Of a stretch of DNA of 64,000 nt, positions 47,483-57,322 are shown piece by piece. A model generated the notes under the pieces. It was not told the origin of the DNA. It saw nothing but the letters and a program-made list of their open reading frames with translations, and did no database searches. Position 1 is the stretch's first letter. Each line of letters starts with the position of its first letter. Source of the stretch: Candidatus Celerinatantimonas neptuna (GTDB lineage Bacteria > Pseudomonadota > Gammaproteobacteria > Enterobacterales > Celerinatantimonadaceae); the NCBI GenBank assembly GCA_911810475.1, contig OU461276.1:358501-422500 (forward strand), written 5' to 3'. Position numbers and translations under genes: made by a program.

Positions 47483-47968
47483 ATGGATATATCCTTAAAA
47501 AAAATCCCGAAAGAACAGCGACCGATTCTTGAAAACCTGTTCCCATACTATGTCTATGACATGACAGAATTCATGAAATGGCCTCCTAATGAGAATGGGC
47601 AATATACGTTCACCCCTTCAACTTTAGATTTTTATTGGCAAAAATCTGACCACACTCCTTACTTTATCTCTGCGGGCAATGAACTGGCTGGTTTTGTACT
47701 AGTTCGCCGATATGCGGACACACAACGGTATGATATTGAACAATTCTTTGTCCTTAGAAAATTTAAACGCAACGGCATTGGAAAAAAGGCGCTTGAACAG
47801 GTGGTTAAATTACATCCTGGAAGCTGGCAAATCAGAGTGTTACTCGAAAATACAGGTGCACTTCAATTTTGGAAATCAGCAGTTACAAATATAATGGGTA
47901 GCCAATTTACCCTAACGAAAGAAAATGATGATAATTTAATCATGTATTTTCTGAAATTTGAGGCATAA
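47483..47968 (+). CDS. GNAT-family N-acetyltransferase
   Basis: A 161-aa soluble enzyme of the GNAT fold. The acetyl-CoA-binding motif A is seen as FKRNGIGKKALEQVVKL (about 94-110), preceded by the beta-strand IEQFFVLRKF and followed by VLLENTGALQFWKS. The acceptor substrate is not deducible. It is a single gene, about 160 bp after the porin terminator region. Confidence 0.85.
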   Translation: MDISLKKIPKEQRPILENLFPYYVYDMTEFMKWPPNENGQYTFTPSTLDFYWQKSDHTPYFISAGNELAGFVLVRRYADTQRYDIEQFFVLRKFKRNGIGKKALEQVVKLHPGSWQIRVLLENTGALQFWKSAVTNIMGSQFTLTKENDDNLIMYFLKFEA

Positions 47969-48248
47969 TCATCAACAGAAAGTCACTAAAGATCCGATCT
48001 TTAAACTCATAAACATCAGTACAAGATACTCATAATACTTCTGTAACAGCCAATTTTTACAATAAAAATTACGCAATTCACACTTCTTGTCTGATACGCA
48101 TGCTAACCACTGACAAAAAGCATCAATCTGTGGGGAACAAACTACTTGTTATAAATACCATCAAAATTGCATATATATCACATCCGATTATCTCGTTGTA
48201 ATATACATTACCTTTGCTCTACCAGCTTCGAATTAGCACATTCTATCA

Positions 48249-49153
48249 TTAAGATAGAACATGGGGATCCAATGTTCCGAACACAGTGACTAAAACAATC
48301 ACTCATCCACCTAAAACGAATTCCCATACAACCGCCATTCGCAATTGCGACAGCGCTTGATGACGTAGACTGGATTGATTTAACCTAGGCGTGAAACGGA
48401 ACTTATTTCTAAAGGCCAATAGCATCATCACAAAAACTAACACGACTTTGCCATCAAGCAGAGCCTGGTAAGTATTGTGCCAAGGAATGGGACTTTCCCC
48501 AGAATAAACCAGGTATTGACTAAACCAGTTAGTATAATGATGCCCCCCGCGAACATACCTAGCTGCGAAAAGCGATGAACGGCTTTCAATATATCAAACC
48601 ATTCACGCTCTTTTTCAGGAAATTGCATGCTCATAAAAAATAAGGGAATCAGCCCACCGAGCCACGAAGCACCGGCAATGACATGTAATACATCATTCAG
48701 CTGATAGAATAATCCAACCTACCCTTCCTCAAAGCGAGTATGGCCAGTTAAAGAAAGGCTTACCAACATAAATGCCGAGCCCAAAAGAGCGATAAATCGA
48801 TGATATTGATTTATCCAAACACGACTAAGAAGTATCAAGCATCCAAATAAGCTCACTCCCCAACAAGAACCAGCCGAAATCCCTGTTGCTACAACCCATA
48901 GCATCTGCAATGAATAAGCATCTTGCCATCCACCACCAATCATGGTGGCCATTATTGGCAAATAACAAATCGTTACTACGACTAAAAGAGTAATCAACAG
49001 CCCAAAGAACACCCGAAGCTTTGTCAAAATCGGATCTCTTAACTTATCTGACTCAATCCCAATAGACGGATAAAAAATCATCCCTCATACCAAAGATCCC
49101 GAGAGATCCTGTATAAATCGACAAACAACAAGTGCCAAATAAACTTATATCAT
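48249..49153 (-). pseudogene. copD: Decayed copper-resistance membrane protein gene copD
   Basis: The remains of an inner-membrane CopD/PcoD protein. The reading frame shows VYLALVVCRFIQDLSGSLV, then a TGA where phenylalanine is usual, and several membrane segments (FFGLLITLLVVVTICYLP; LWVVATGISAGSCWGVSLFG). A TAG comes next, then LNDVLHVIAGASWLGGLIPLFF, a frameshift near 48475, KVVLVFVMMLLAFRNKFRFTPRL, another TGA, and VLVTVFGTLDPH. The presumed ATG at 49153 is followed by TAA two codons later. It lies 10 bp beyond the copC end, as in a former copCD operon. Confidence 0.88.
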
Positions 49154-49163
49154 AAAGTCTAAA

Positions 49164-49539
49164 TTATTTTACCCTGAAGGAATAATGGCCATGTGTATTA
49201 TGGCCATCTTTTGACAAGGCATGCTATTTGACTTGATAACGTCCAGCTCTTAGAGAGTCTTTCAGGCGAATGATTAACACACGGTCATTTCCTCTTTTAA
49301 GTTTAGAACTTCCTGTTTCAATCTGGTAATGTCGAGGACCTTCCAGCTTTATACCAGATACCAGTGAAATGAACGTTTAATCCTTCTGTAAAACTAAGTA
49401 CTAATTTATTGGGAGAAGTAACCACCACGCTTCCAGCCGATGGCATCGAGGCATGTAAATGAGCATGGGCAAAAGCAATATTGGCCATCGACATAGTTGC
49501 CGCCAACGCAACAAAAGAACCAATTAAAAATTTTTTCAT
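49164..49539 (-). pseudogene. copC: Decayed copper-binding protein gene copC
   Basis: The remains of a periplasmic CopC. The signal peptide (FLIGSFVALAATMSMANIAFA) and the mature start HAHLHASMPSAGSVV with the N-terminal copper-ligand histidine are intact. After FTEGLNVHFTGI the frame shifts and the match continues with KLEGPRHYQIETGSSKL and RLKDSLRAGRYQVK. It then meets a TAG where tryptophan is expected and continues as HALSKDGHNTHGHYSFRVK to the final stop. The gene therefore has one frameshift and one nonsense mutation. Confidence 0.9.
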
Positions 49540-49575
49540 GTAATAATAGTCCGACTGAATGTATGTTATGAACAT

Positions 49576-49879
49576 TGTTAACTATATAATTTATAATAAC
49601 AAAATTATTACAACTTATTATCTAATGATTCAAAAAAAATCACGTCGGCACTGAGCTGGATATAAGAAATAAGAAATACGCAATAAAAACGATGGGAATG
49701 ATACAAAAATTTATCCACCTTCTTAGAAAGGAGGAATCATAACGAAATCGCAATTTATTCAATGTTAAATCAGAATTATTTATGATCTGGAGCTCAAAAT
49801 TGAAGCCAAGAAGAGTCATCATTCTATGGTTGATACTCTAATTCTCTAAAAAATTCTTAGCCTATGTAGCAAAGAATAT
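49576..49879. other. Spacer between copC remnant and ndk
   Basis: About 300 bp of AT-rich sequence. Around 49785-49845 there is a faint resemblance to the 115-bp repeat (CATTCTATGG), too weak to call. Nothing else is seen. Confidence 0.4.
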
Positions 49880-49915
49880 ATAAATAAAAACAGCCGCATC
49901 AAAAGTACGGCTGTA
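49880..49915 (-). terminator. Intrinsic terminator of ndk
   Basis: Minus-strand stem ACAGCCG/CGGCTGT with an 11-base loop followed by TTTTTATTTA, 20 bp past the ndk stop. Confidence 0.85.
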
Positions 49916-49934
49916 AAAATAATAAAAAACAAGT

Positions 49935-50357
49935 TTACTGGCAAATTTCATCATCACTAAAGAAAAAAGCAATTTCACGTGAAGCAGATTCGGCTGAATC
50001 TGAACCATGGGTCGCATTAGATGGCATTCCAGAACCATACATAGCCCGTAATGTACCAGCTTCAGCCTGACTAGGATCTGTTGCCCCCATCAATTTTCGG
50101 TACACATCAATTGCATTTTCTCCTTCAAGGACCTGAACCATAATGGGCCCCTGGGTCATAAAATCAATCAAAGGCTGATAAAATGACTTTCCCTGATGCT
50201 CAGCATAAAAACCTGCAGCCTGATCCTCAGTCAGTTTGAGCATTTTAGCAGCAACAATTTTCAGACCAGACATTTCAATTTTCTGAAAAATATCGCCTAT
50301 ATGCTGCTCTTTTACTGCATCCGGCTTCAACATTGAAAAGGTACGTTCTAATGCCAT
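49935..50357 (-). CDS. ndk: Nucleoside diphosphate kinase
   Basis: A 140-aa enzyme moving the terminal phosphate between nucleoside triphosphates and diphosphates through a phosphohistidine. [12 protein letters not shown] opens the protein, and the active-site histidine lies in [20 protein letters not shown]. It follows pepB after about 55 bp. This iscX-pepB-ndk order is common in enterics and vibrios. Confidence 0.97.
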   Translation of the reverse strand: MALERTFSMLKPDAVKEQHIGDIFQKIEMSGLKIVAAKMLKLTEDQAAGFYAEHQGKSFYQPLIDFMTQGPIMVQVLEGENAIDVYRKLMGATDPSQAEAGTLRAMYGSGMPSNATHGSDSAESASREIAFFFSDDEICQ

Positions 50358-50414
50358 GTTTTTTCCTTCCAGACCTATCTCTATACCTGCATTATGCAGA
50401 ACACATTTATAACA

Positions 50415-51710
50415 TTATTCCATTTCAGTTAACAGATGACTAATAGTACGAATCCCATGACCTTTTGCACCAGTCGACCATAAATCATTTGGTGATTTTT
50501 GATACGAACCAGAAAGATCGAAATGAAGCCATTTTTGATCGGGTGAGCTGATAAATTTGGACAAGAATGCTGCTGCAGTACTAGCACCAGGACAACCTTC
50601 ACCACTATGCACATTGGCAATATCGGCAAACGATGAACTTAATGAATCGACATGCCAGGAATTCAAAGGTAAAGACCAAACCAACTCATGTTCAGAAGTC
50701 GCGGCATTAAGCGCTTCATCGATTAAAGACGAATCAAATCCAAGTACTGCATTATAATCACGCCCGACAGCCACTTTTGCCGCACCTGTTAAAGTAGCAG
50801 CATCAATAATTAATGATGGTTGGCAATCGTCCGCACATAGCAATCCATCAGCTAAAACCAATCGTCCTTCTGCATCAGTATTCAGTATTTCCACACTTAC
50901 GCCATTTCGATAACGAATAACATCGCCTAATTTAAATGCGTTCCCCGAAACAAGGTTTTCAGCACAGCAGAGAAATAATTTAACCCTTTTATTTAATCCA
51001 CGGCAAATAGCAAGCGCTAGCGCAGCGGTTAATGTTGCAGCTCCGCCCATATCGCTTTTCATGGTATCCATTGATGAGGATGGTTTTAAACTATACCCTC
51101 CTGAATCAAATGTAATGCCTTTGCCAACTAAAGCAATAGCCACAGGCTCATTTGCATTACTGGTTGGATTATAATCCAGTTGCAACATGGCTGGAGCTCG
51201 ATGACTGCCTCGCCCTACTTCATAAATTCCGACATATTCTTTTTCGCATAAAGCCTCTCCCATAATAATCTCAGAGGTAACATATTCAGGAGATAATTCA
51301 CGCAAAAAGCTTTCTGCGAACTGGCATAATTTCTCTGGATAAAGCTCTGCTGGCCCTTTATTAATAAGCTCTCGTGCCCAGTTAATCACTTTAAGCCGAG
51401 ACTCTAATTCACATTGCTCATCTTCTGTAAGGGATGGAAAATCAATATGCCCGGTCTGTTTAGCGGTATAATATCCCTGTTGGAATGCCCAGCAGAGCTC
51501 AAGATCCCATGATCCCCCCGCTAACTGAACACCAATAATACCTTGACCACTTAATTTTCTTGCAGCTTTTTGTACAATGCGCAACTGTTCTTCGTTACAG
51601 TCAGTCATCAAGTGAATAATCGCGCCATCGCTATTAAATGAAAGATAAACATTTTTCCCCCACTTTGATGGGGCTTCCTGATAAGAAATTGAAACGTACA
51701 TTTGCGACAT
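50415..51710 (-). CDS. pepB: Aminopeptidase B (M17 leucyl aminopeptidase family)
   Basis: A 431-aa cytoplasmic metallopeptidase. The M17 metal-binding and catalytic blocks are visible: VGKGITFDSGGYSLKPSSSMDTMKSDMGG (split: the lysine, aspartates and the SDMGG) and NTDAEGRLVLADGL. Its length and neighbourhood (iscX upstream, ndk downstream) match PepB rather than PepA. A 19-bp-stem hairpin separates it from iscX. Confidence 0.94.
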   Translation of the reverse strand: MSQMYVSISYQEAPSKWGKNVYLSFNSDGAIIHLMTDCNEEQLRIVQKAARKLSGQGIIGVQLAGGSWDLELCWAFQQGYYTAKQTGHIDFPSLTEDEQCELESRLKVINWARELINKGPAELYPEKLCQFAESFLRELSPEYVTSEIIMGEALCEKEYVGIYEVGRGSHRAPAMLQLDYNPTSNANEPVAIALVGKGITFDSGGYSLKPSSSMDTMKSDMGGAATLTAALALAICRGLNKRVKLFLCCAENLVSGNAFKLGDVIRYRNGVSVEILNTDAEGRLVLADGLLCADDCQPSLIIDAATLTGAAKVAVGRDYNAVLGFDSSLIDEALNAATSEHELVWSLPLNSWHVDSLSSSFADIANVHSGEGCPGASTAAAFLSKFISSPDQKWLHFDLSGSYQKSPNDLWSTGAKGHGIRTISHLLTEME

Positions 51711-51729
51711 GATTATTCCTTTTATTGTG

Positions 51730-51770
51730 TATAAAGTAGAGCCACAATAAAATTGTGGCTCTACTTTATA
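51730..51770 (-). terminator. Very strong hairpin between iscX and pepB
   Basis: Perfect 19-bp arms (TATAAAGTAGAGCCACAAT and its complement) around a 3-base loop, abutting the iscX stop codon. On the minus strand no T-run follows. It could terminate, attenuate read-through into pepB, or protect the isc mRNA 3' end. Confidence 0.75.
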
Positions 51771-51971
51771 TTATTCGGCTTCACCAATCCAAGCCTGTTG
51801 GATTGCTTCTAGGATTTTTTCATTGCTTCGATTAGGATCATCATCAAATTCGTCTAATTCACAGATCCAACGATGCAAATCAGTAAAACGAACCTGCAAC
51901 GGATCAACGTCTGGAAACTGTTCACATAACTCAATCGCGATATCCTGAACATCATTCCATTTTAACTGCAT
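51771..51971 (-). CDS. iscX: Fe-S assembly protein IscX
   Basis: A 66-aa acidic protein that binds IscS and iron and adjusts cluster assembly. The start at 51971 (MQLKWNDVQDIAIELCEQFP) gives the family length. RFTDLHRWICELDEFDDDP and SNEKILEAIQQAWIGEAE are near-identical to enteric IscX. It is the last gene of the isc operon, 10 bp after fdx. Confidence 0.96.
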   Translation of the reverse strand: MQLKWNDVQDIAIELCEQFPDVDPLQVRFTDLHRWICELDEFDDDPNRSNEKILEAIQQAWIGEAE

Positions 51972-51981
51972 ATCAAAAGCC

Positions 51982-52320
51982 TTAATGTTTCTCTGAAACC
52001 ATATTAACGGTATAACGGGGGATTTCGACAACCAAATCTTCATCCCCTATCACAGCCTGACAACCCAACCGAGATTCAGGTTCAAGTCCCCAAGCCTTAT
52101 CAAGCATATCATCCTCAAGATCATCACTCTGTGCCAATGAATCAAAACCTTCACGAATAATGACATGGCAGGTTGTACAGGCACAAGACTTCTCGCACGC
52201 ATGTTCAATACCTATACCATCACGCAGCGCAACATCCAACACAGTTTCACCAGTATTCGCTTCAACAACAGCCCCATCGGGGCATAACTCTTCATGTGGA
52301 AGAAAAATGACTTTAGGCAT
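51982..52320 (-). CDS. fdx: [2Fe-2S] ferredoxin of the Isc system
   Basis: A 112-aa adrenodoxin-type ferredoxin that supplies electrons for cluster synthesis. The four cluster cysteines are in the arrangement C-x5-C-x2-C (HACEKSCACTTCHV) and LGCQAV. It starts 2 bp after hscA. Confidence 0.97.
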   Translation of the reverse strand: MPKVIFLPHEELCPDGAVVEANTGETVLDVALRDGIGIEHACEKSCACTTCHVIIREGFDSLAQSDDLEDDMLDKAWGLEPESRLGCQAVIGDEDLVVEIPRYTVNMVSEKH

Positions 52321-52322
52321 GA

Positions 52323-54176
52323 TTAAATTCCATCAATATTTTGGCCTTTTAAGGCTTCTCGAATTGAATGATCCATTCGTTTAGCTGCAAAATCTGAAGA
52401 AATATCATCAAGATTCTTAATTGCAGTTTCAATTTCATGAGTATCATCGCGTTGGGCTTTCTCTGATAAAATTTGCATCGCCTGTTCAATGTCACGCAAT
52501 TGATTATCAGATAAAAGATCACCATCTACATCCAAGGCTGAACGCATATTCTCTAAAATGCGAGCTGCATCAACTTGCTGCTCTTTAAGCATTCGGGCTT
52601 TAAGATCTGATTGAGCATTATTAATCGAATCTTTCAGCATATCTGCAATTTGATGATCGGCTAAACCATACGATGGTTTAACCTGAATCGATGCATGTAC
52701 CCCTGTTGCCTTTTCCATAGCAGTAACAGACAAAAGTCCATCAGCATCAACCTGAAAAGTCACACGAATATGAGCAGCGCCAGCGGCCATTGGGGGCATT
52801 CCCGTTAAGGTAAAACGTCCCAGAGAACGACAGGCATCAACAAGTTCTCGCTCACCTTGCAGAACATGAACAGCCATAGCAGTTTGGCCATCTTTGAATG
52901 TAGTAAATTCTTGAGCTCTCGCCACTGGAATTGTGGTATTGCGCGGAATAATTTTTTCAACTAATCCCCCCATCGTTTCAATTCCCAGTGACAACGGAAT
53001 AACATCCAATAATAATAAATCGCTATCCTTTTTGTTACCAACCAGAATATCAGCTTGCAATGCGGCGCCTAATGCTACAACCCGGTCTGGATCTATATTT
53101 GTTAATGGAGCCCTGCCAAAATAGTCTGCTACCATTTTGCGAACAACAGGAACTCTTGTCGAACCGCCAACCAAGACAACATTAACGACTTCATCTTTAC
53201 TCACATCAGCATCACGCATTGCCCGTCGACACGCCTTAATCGTCCGCTTGACTAATGGCTCAATCAGTAATTCAAACGTTTCCCGGGTTAATATTCCTTG
53301 CCAGCAAACATCACCATATTCAAATCCAAGAATGACTTCTTGTTTTTCAGACAACTCAATTTTTGCTTTTGTAGCAACCCGTTGAAGTTCACGGCGCAGA
53401 CCTTTGACCGAAAAATCAACCTGACCCAACTGCTGGCTTATCCACCCAACAATCACTTCATCAAAGTCATCACCACCAAGAGCAGAGTCACCTCCTGTAG
53501 CGAGCACTTCAAATACACCCCGACTTAAACGCAAAAGTGATATATCGAAAGTTCCACCACCTAAATCAAAGACAGCAATCACGCCTTCATCTTGCGTATC
53601 CAAACCATAAGCAATAGCTGCAGCTGTAGGTTCATTTAATAATCGTAAAACATGTAATCCTGCCAACTGAGCTGCATCTTTTGTTCCTTGCCTTTGAGCA
53701 TCATCAAAATAAGCAGGCACAGTGATAACAACCCCATCAAGCTCTCCACCAAGAGACAGATGAGCCCTATCCGACAGAACTTTCAGTATTTCAGACGATA
53801 CTTGTACCGGATTAACCAATCCACCATTAGTTCGCACAGTTGGTATGCTTGATGTTAAATCAAATTGATACGGTAACTGTTGACTATCAAGATCTTCGAT
53901 ACTTTTCCCAAGCATCCGTTTAACCGATACAATCGTATTTTCCGCATCATCAACAGCTCTTTCTCTAGCCTTGATTCCAACTTCAACATGATCAGTCTGA
54001 TAATTCACAACGGACGGCAGAATATGCTGGCCATTTGAATCGACGATCGTATCAACCTTTCCACTACGAACCGTTGCAACCAGAGAATTCGTGGTACCTA
54101 AATCGATTCCAACAGCAAATTTATGTTGATGAGGCGCGGCAGCCTGACCTGGCTCCGCAATCTGAAGTAACGCCAT
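52323..54176 (-). CDS. hscA: Fe-S cluster chaperone HscA (Hsp70 family)
   Basis: A 617-aa Hsp70-type ATPase that helps transfer clusters from IscU to target proteins. The nucleotide-binding domain has [24 protein letters not shown] and VGGSTRVP. The C-terminal substrate domain follows from about residue 385 and would bind the LPPVK motif of IscU, which is present here. It lies 6 bp after hscB. Confidence 0.97.
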   Translation of the reverse strand: MALLQIAEPGQAAAPHQHKFAVGIDLGTTNSLVATVRSGKVDTIVDSNGQHILPSVVNYQTDHVEVGIKARERAVDDAENTIVSVKRMLGKSIEDLDSQQLPYQFDLTSSIPTVRTNGGLVNPVQVSSEILKVLSDRAHLSLGGELDGVVITVPAYFDDAQRQGTKDAAQLAGLHVLRLLNEPTAAAIAYGLDTQDEGVIAVFDLGGGTFDISLLRLSRGVFEVLATGGDSALGGDDFDEVIVGWISQQLGQVDFSVKGLRRELQRVATKAKIELSEKQEVILGFEYGDVCWQGILTRETFELLIEPLVKRTIKACRRAMRDADVSKDEVVNVVLVGGSTRVPVVRKMVADYFGRAPLTNIDPDRVVALGAALQADILVGNKKDSDLLLLDVIPLSLGIETMGGLVEKIIPRNTTIPVARAQEFTTFKDGQTAMAVHVLQGERELVDACRSLGRFTLTGMPPMAAGAAHIRVTFQVDADGLLSVTAMEKATGVHASIQVKPSYGLADHQIADMLKDSINNAQSDLKARMLKEQQVDAARILENMRSALDVDGDLLSDNQLRDIEQAMQILSEKAQRDDTHEIETAIKNLDDISSDFAAKRMDHSIREALKGQNIDGI

Positions 54177-54182
54177 AATACC

Positions 54183-54701
54183 CTATAATTCGAAGAGATT
54201 GTCTTCCAGCGCGCGTAGTTGCTCTTTCAGCCGTACATAAAATTTCATCTTACGAGCTGAATCAGCAGCCTGTGTATATTGCTTTTCTTCATATTCACGC
54301 ACAAACATATTTTCTAAATCGTGTTGCTGCTTCCTTAATTTCTCAGAGAAGCGCTCTATCGCATCTTCGGGATCATCCGATTGAGATAAAGACTCAAGTT
54401 CTTCACGTAAACTCATCTGAGCCATTAAAAAATCCAAATCCTGCATTGTCTGCTGCTCATTACTAATATCAATGCCGTGTAATTGCAGCATATATTGAGC
54501 ACGACGTTCTGGATGAAGAAGAGTCTGATAAGCATCATTAATCGTTGATGCTTTATGCAAGGCAATTGCCTTCTCTTGAAAGCCGGCACCTGCGTAGTTA
54601 TCGGGATGATACTGACTTTGCAGCTGACGAAAACACGCTGACAACGCATTTTTATCAACATCAAAACCTGGCGCCAGAGAAAAAAGGTCAAAATAATTCA
54701 T
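54183..54701 (-). CDS. hscB: J-domain co-chaperone HscB
   Basis: A 172-aa co-chaperone for HscA. The N-terminal J-like domain (about 1-75) has the HPD motif within QLQSQYHPDNY. The C-terminal domain (about 85-170) is the three-helix IscU-binding part. It is followed by hscA in the normal isc order. Confidence 0.95.
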   Translation of the reverse strand: MNYFDLFSLAPGFDVDKNALSACFRQLQSQYHPDNYAGAGFQEKAIALHKASTINDAYQTLLHPERRAQYMLQLHGIDISNEQQTMQDLDFLMAQMSLREELESLSQSDDPEDAIERFSEKLRKQQHDLENMFVREYEEKQYTQAADSARKMKFYVRLKEQLRALEDNLFEL

Positions 54702-54733
54702 GCTTTGCTCCCGAAATTAACGTCACATTAGAA

Positions 54734-55057
54734 CTAAACATTAAAACTTTCGCCGCAACCACACGCATCTTTAACATTCGGGTTGTTGAATTCAAATCCC
54801 TCATTTAAACCTTCTTTCACAAAATCTAACTCTGTTCCATCCAGATAAACGAGGCTTTTTTCATCCACAATCACTTTGACGCCATGGCTTGGAAACACTA
54901 TATCGTCATCTGCTAAATCATCTACGAATTCCAACACATATGCCATCCCCGAACAGCCTGAGGTCTTGACTCCTAACCGAATACCGAGGCCTTTGCCTCG
55001 GTTTATCAGGTAATGTTGAATATGATTAGCAGCAGCTTGTGTCACGGTAATTGCCAT
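54734..55057 (-). CDS. iscA: A-type Fe-S carrier IscA
   Basis: A 107-aa carrier protein with the three conserved cysteines in [10 protein letters not shown] and CGCGES. The ATG at 55057 lies five or six bases after AAAGGAG and matches the enteric length; a GTG two codons earlier is less likely. It lies between iscU and hscB. Confidence 0.96.
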   Translation of the reverse strand: MAITVTQAAANHIQHYLINRGKGLGIRLGVKTSGCSGMAYVLEFVDDLADDDIVFPSHGVKVIVDEKSLVYLDGTELDFVKEGLNEGFEFNNPNVKDACGCGESFNV

Positions 55058-55078
55058 AACCACTCCTTTATATTCACA

Positions 55079-55462
55079 CTAGTTATTATTTTTTTTCTTA
55101 TAATCTGCAATTGCCGCTTTAATTGCATCTTCAGCTAAAATTGAGCAATGAATTTTTACCGGAGGCAGTGCCAGCTCTTCTGCAATCTTCGTATTTTTAA
55201 TTTCAGATGCTTCATCGAGCGTTTTACCTTTAACCCACTCGGTCACTAAAGAACTTGATGCAATAGCACTACCACAGCCATATGTTTTAAAGCGGGCATC
55301 TTCAATAACACCATTATCCCCCACTTTTAACTGCAGTTTCATAACATCACCACATGCAGGAGCACCGACCATACCAGTCCCAACAGAAGAATCATCTGCT
55401 GCAAATGAACCAACATTCCGAGGGTTCTCGTAATGATCGATTACTTTATCACTATAAGCCAT
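55079..55462 (-). CDS. iscU: Fe-S scaffold protein IscU
   Basis: A 127-aa scaffold on which the cluster is built. The three ligand cysteines are in GAPACGDVMK, YGCGSAIASS and IHCSILAEDA, and the HscA-recognition motif LPPVK precedes the last one. It starts about 26 bp after iscS. Confidence 0.98.
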   Translation of the reverse strand: MAYSDKVIDHYENPRNVGSFAADDSSVGTGMVGAPACGDVMKLQLKVGDNGVIEDARFKTYGCGSAIASSSLVTEWVKGKTLDEASEIKNTKIAEELALPPVKIHCSILAEDAIKAAIADYKKKNNN

Positions 55463-55488
55463 AATTTTTCTCCAAGTTCACCGTATCA

Positions 55489-56703
55489 TTAATGTTCAGC
55501 CCATTCGACTTCATTCAAGTCGACTCCTGACTTATACATATCCCATAATGGCGACATTTCTCTCAATCGGGCAATCGCCTTATGAATTACTGTTACTGCA
55601 TAATCAATTTCTTCTTCAGTCGTAAAACGTCCAAAAGAAAAACGTATAGAACTATGCGCCAATTCATCATTTCGCCCTAATGCCCGTAACACATAAGAAG
55701 GCTCAAGACTAGCTGATGTACAAGCCGAACCGGATGAAACCGCTAAATCTTTTAATGCCATCATCAATGATTCACCTTCAACATAATTGAAGCTGACATT
55801 CAGATTTCCGGCCACCCGTTGTTCCATATCGCCGTTGACATAAACTTCTTCGATGTCTTTAATACCGCTCCAAAAACGATCCCGCAGCGATTTTAATCTG
55901 ACTTCTTCAGATTCCAATTCTTCTTTGGCTATGTGAAATGCCTCGCCCATACCAACAATCTGATGAGTTGGCAGCGTACCACTTCTCATCCCTCTTTCAT
56001 GGCCACCACCATGCATTTGGGCTTCAAGACGCACACGAGGTTTGCGGCGGACATACAAAGCACCAATCCCTTTAGGACCATAAACTTTATGGCCAGACAA
56101 AGACATCAAATCGATATTTAATTCAGCAACATTTATGGGTAACTTACCCGCACTTTGTGCGGCATCGACATGGAAAATAACTTTTCTTTCACGGCACATT
56201 TGCCCGATTTTTTGGATATCCTGAATTACACCGATTTCGTTATTCACATGCATGATTGAAACCAGAACAGTATCACCACGCATTTCAGATGCTAACTTAT
56301 CGAGATCAATCAGACCATTTTCCATAGGATCCAAATAAGTCACTTCAAATCCTTCACGCTCTAACTGGCGGCAGGTATCCAGAACAGCTTTATGCTCTGT
56401 CTTACAGGTAATAATATGTTTACCTTTCTTCCCATAGAAATGAGCCGCCCCCTTAATGGCCAAGTTATCAGATTCAGTCGCACCAGAGGTGAACACAATC
56501 TCTCGAGGATCGGCACCGATTAACTCAGCAACTTGGTTACGGGCGATGTCAACGGCTTCTTCAGCCTGCCAGCCGAATCGGTGTGAACGGGAAGCGGGAT
56601 TACCAAAAACGCCGTCCATTGTTAGATAAGACATCATTTTTTCAGCAACACGTGGATCTACCGGTGTTGTTGCTGAATAATCAAAATAAATCGGCAACTT
56701 CAT
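55489..56703 (-). CDS. iscS: Cysteine desulfurase IscS
   Basis: A 404-aa PLP enzyme that extracts sulfur from cysteine for Fe-S clusters and tRNA thiolation. The PLP lysine is in [12 protein letters not shown], and the persulfide cysteine in [17 protein letters not shown]. The start at 56703 ([19 protein letters not shown]) has GGAG nine bases upstream and the enteric length. It is second in the operon after iscR. Confidence 0.98.
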   Translation of the reverse strand: MKLPIYFDYSATTPVDPRVAEKMMSYLTMDGVFGNPASRSHRFGWQAEEAVDIARNQVAELIGADPREIVFTSGATESDNLAIKGAAHFYGKKGKHIITCKTEHKAVLDTCRQLEREGFEVTYLDPMENGLIDLDKLASEMRGDTVLVSIMHVNNEIGVIQDIQKIGQMCRERKVIFHVDAAQSAGKLPINVAELNIDLMSLSGHKVYGPKGIGALYVRRKPRVRLEAQMHGGGHERGMRSGTLPTHQIVGMGEAFHIAKEELESEEVRLKSLRDRFWSGIKDIEEVYVNGDMEQRVAGNLNVSFNYVEGESLMMALKDLAVSSGSACTSASLEPSYVLRALGRNDELAHSSIRFSFGRFTTEEEIDYAVTVIHKAIARLREMSPLWDMYKSGVDLNEVEWAEH

Positions 56704-56748
56704 CTCTTTTCTCCAAAGCACTTTTCCTGCTGCCAAGCATGATCACTG

Positions 56749-57237
56749 TTATAATCTTACATCAAGATTTAACGAACTATGAGCTACGGTAGTTGAATTA
56801 CTTTTAGCACTACCGCAATGAGTTACTTGCTTTGCTTCATGCTCGCTCATAAGTTCACCCAAGCTGATTCCATCCAAAAAAGTTGCAATCCGATGACTAA
56901 GGTTTTCCCATAAAGAGTGCGTCAAACAACGATCACCATCCTGACAATCGCCTTTCCCTTTACAACGGGTTGCATCAATTGACTCATCCACAGCATGAAT
57001 AACCATACTGACAGCTATTTGGTCGGCTTCCAGCCCCAGACGGTATCCTCCACCAGGCCCGCGGACACTAGACACCAACCCCTGTTTTCGTAACCTGGAA
57101 AATAATTGCTCCAGATAAGAAAGCGAGATTCCCTGACGCTCTGAAATATCTGCCAACGGAACAGGTCCATTTACTGAATGCAGCGCGACATCCAGCATTG
57201 CTGTAACCGCATAACGACCTTTTGATGTTAAGCGCAT
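56749..57237 (-). CDS. iscR: Fe-S cluster regulator IscR
   Basis: A 162-aa Rrf2-family repressor/activator that senses Fe-S status. The winged helix (about 1-70) has [29 protein letters not shown]. The cluster cysteines are in [13 protein letters not shown]. The start at 57237 ([19 protein letters not shown]) equals the enteric start. Two IscR-like sites lie just upstream, indicating autoregulation of the isc operon. Confidence 0.97.
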   Translation of the reverse strand: MRLTSKGRYAVTAMLDVALHSVNGPVPLADISERQGISLSYLEQLFSRLRKQGLVSSVRGPGGGYRLGLEADQIAVSMVIHAVDESIDATRCKGKGDCQDGDRCLTHSLWENLSHRIATFLDGISLGELMSEHEAKQVTHCGSAKSNSTTVAHSSLNLDVRL

Positions 57238-57266
57238 AATCATCATCTCTTTGGGTGAATTTAATA

Positions 57267-57300
57267 GAATGTTTACATACCCGACTAAATTAGTCAAGTA
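57267..57300 (-). promoter_or_regulatory. isc promoter with type-1 IscR site
   Basis: Minus strand TACTTGACTAATTTAGTCGG continuing GTATG. The -35 TTGACT (57292-57297) is embedded in an IscR type-1-like site, closely resembling the E. coli iscR promoter. The -10 is not sharp (TAAACA region). Confidence 0.75.
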
Positions 57301-57305
57301 TTTAT

Positions 57306-57322
57306 CCGACTAGTTTAGTCGG
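57306..57322. promoter_or_regulatory. Second IscR-like palindrome overlapping the trmJ stop
   Basis: CCGACTA-GTT-TAGTCGG, a perfect palindrome sharing the ACTA...TAGTCGG core of the promoter site 20 bp away. It includes the stop codon of trmJ. Confidence 0.65.

Noticed and set aside
49640..49822. Short minus-strand frame between copC and ndk
   Set aside because: AT-rich, no ribosome-binding site, no recognisable protein; probably chance.
49785..49850. Possible third copy of the 115-bp repeat
   Set aside because: Only CATTCTATGG and a few scattered bases agree; below what chance could give.
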